A stretch of 12,674 nucleotides of DNA from Promethearchaeota archaeon (lineage in GTDB: Archaea; Asgardarchaeota; Lokiarchaeia; Sigynarchaeales; SOKP01). The notes beneath the pieces are model-generated. The model was not told the DNA's origin, did not search any database, and saw only the letters and a list, made by a program, of their open reading frames with translations. This document shows positions 11,994 through 12,674 of the stretch, piece after piece (the stretch's first letter is position 1; every line of letters begins with the position of its first letter). The stretch is taken from NCBI GenBank assembly GCA_019058515.1, contig JAHPYY010000139.1, positions 1 through 12,674 on the forward strand, written 5' to 3'. The translations under genes and the position numbers were made by a program.

Positions 11994-12293
11994 ATTTCAG
12001 AAGTCAGCGAAAATTTAGGTAAAAGACGTACATTTTCTACTCATAATATTAATTTAGGTCAAGAAAAGATACTTAGATGTGGTACCTTAGACTATAAAGA
12101 TTCTACTGACAGGGGAATTCTGATTAAAACTTCGAATACTAAGATAGAACTTAGATTACAAATTAACGATTATTTCCTATTCTTTCAAACTCTTTTCTCA
12201 GATATACATTCTGAGTTTGAGAAATCTAAATTTGCTAATCCCTTTATTTCTGAGTTTGAAAACTATATTTTGAATAAAATGCAAGGAGATTAA
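11994..12293 (+). CDS. Hypothetical protein, 99 aa, probable AUU start
   Basis: An open frame of 99 codons fills the gap between the long RHH gene and the zinc-binding gene. It starts with ATT at 11994, six bases after GAGGTG (11982-11987), and contains no ATG, GTG or TTG start until its last codons. It reads (M)SEVSENLGKRRTFSTHNIN, continues LGQEKILRCGTLDYKDSTDR and a beta-rich middle (RGILIKTSNTKIELRLQIND), and ends in a helical part FLFFQTLFSDIHSEFEKSKF. No family is recognised. It is in the same frame as the preceding gene, separated by the TAA at 11988, so readthrough is the alternative to AUU initiation. Confidence 0.65.
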   Translation: MSEVSENLGKRRTFSTHNINLGQEKILRCGTLDYKDSTDRGILIKTSNTKIELRLQINDYFLFFQTLFSDIHSEFEKSKFANPFISEFENYILNKMQGD

Positions 12294-12299
12294 CCAATA

Positions 12300-12536
12300 A
12301 TGTCAAAAAAAAGCGAAGTTATATGTGCGATATGTAAGAGAGATATCCGAGAGATCGGAGCATTTCCAATTTATTCAAATAAACACGACGATACGATTTG
12401 CTCTCATTGTTGTTTCCTTGGAGCTATGTTTCATCTTGGAACAATATCAAAGCAACAATTAGAACCTATTCCTGCAAAAATACAAGAAGAAATTATGAAT
12501 TTATACGAAAATGAAAATTTGGAGGTGCTTACCTAA
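12300..12536 (+). CDS. Small Cys-rich zinc-binding protein, 78 aa
   Basis: C9-x2-C12 and C34-x2-C37 (VICAICKRDI, TICSHCC) form a likely zinc ribbon or treble clef, with H29 and C38 nearby. A helical tail (QQLEPIPAKIQEEIMNLYEN) follows. It starts at ATG 12300, with AGGAGAT about 10 bases upstream, six bases after the preceding stop. Its TAA overlaps the ATG of the next gene (TAATG). It shares the CxxC knuckle layout of the 130-residue protein at 9025, as CxxC-x(19-21)-CxxC. A function in nucleic-acid or protein binding is inferred. Confidence 0.75.
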   Translation: MSKKSEVICAICKRDIREIGAFPIYSNKHDDTICSHCCFLGAMFHLGTISKQQLEPIPAKIQEEIMNLYENENLEVLT

Positions 12537-12674
12537 TGCCAAAAGCAAAATCTAAGAAAAGCAAATCCCAATCCAAGAGTAAGGAATTCAAGTTAAAGTT
12601 TAAGAAGCGTAAGGTCCAAAAAACCTTGGTAGCAACAGAAGCTCCAACTATTGACCAGACGAATTTTGAAGTTA
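12536..12674 (+). CDS. 5' part of a gene with a very basic N-terminus (partial)
   Basis: The ATG at 12536 overlaps the upstream TAA and has a strong GGAGGTG about 8-14 bases before it. The 46 visible residues start MPKAKSKKSKSQSKSKEFKL, a Lys/Ser-rich disordered region likely to bind nucleic acid, continue with KFKKRKVQKTLVATEAPT, and are cut by the window edge. No domain is visible yet. The basic opening recalls, but does not match, the 394-residue protein of the left part (MPKRKIHVKPY). Confidence 0.75.
   Translation, partial: MPKAKSKKSKSQSKSKEFKLKFKKRKVQKTLVATEAPTIDQTNFEV

Overview
The window looks like an AT-rich archaeal accessory region, probably an integrated element, plasmid or provirus. 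Archaeal signs are TATA-box promoters, several apparently leaderless genes, oligo-T terminators without strong hairpins, and Shine-Dalgarno (SD) sequences of the GAGGTG/GGAGGT type, which match the archaeal 16S rRNA 3' end. Many small ribbon-helix-helix (RHH) and Cys-rich proteins point to mobile DNA. The large secreted protein (GOLD/emp24-like domain, Kre9/KNH-like repeats, one membrane anchor, cytosolic zinc ribbon) resembles proteins common in Asgard archaea. That assignment is an inference of moderate confidence. No rRNA, tRNA, CRISPR array or transposase was seen.

Left part (1-2840): the 3' end of one gene is followed by an intact tandem paralog carrying a JAMM/MPN-type HxH...SxxD motif. 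Convergent to these is a minus-strand operon of a PD-(D/E)xK nuclease-like protein, a ParA/MinD-type ATPase with an altered Walker A motif, and an AbrB-like DNA-binding protein. It could be a partition or maintenance cassette.

Middle (2841-7290): a minus-strand gene encodes two methylglyoxal-synthase-like domains, the N-terminal one degenerate and the C-terminal one with the catalytic residues kept. It is divergent from a small membrane-anchored protein. Next comes the large minus-strand surface protein.

Regulatory hub (6980-7800): three small RHH genes lie close together. One begins at a probable AUU codon behind a perfect palindromic operator. The other two are divergent and separated by two arrays of 11-bp operator units in opposite orientation.

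Right part (8057-12674): a tightly packed plus-strand operon of at least twelve small genes, mostly overlapping or a few bases apart. It encodes a two-pass membrane protein, several Cys-rich probable zinc-binding proteins, a tandem RHH-like protein, a winged-helix regulator, a short/long RHH pair resembling archaeal CdrS/CdrL, and unknown proteins. Two genes here (11424 and 11994) have no ATG, GTG or TTG at the proper place but have ideal GAGGTG motifs before an ATT, suggesting AUU initiation. They are in the same frame as the preceding genes, with only one stop codon between.

The strongest candidates for new biology are the repeated AUU starts, the 11-bp operator arrays, the two-domain methylglyoxal-synthase-like protein, and the ParA/nuclease/AbrB cassette.
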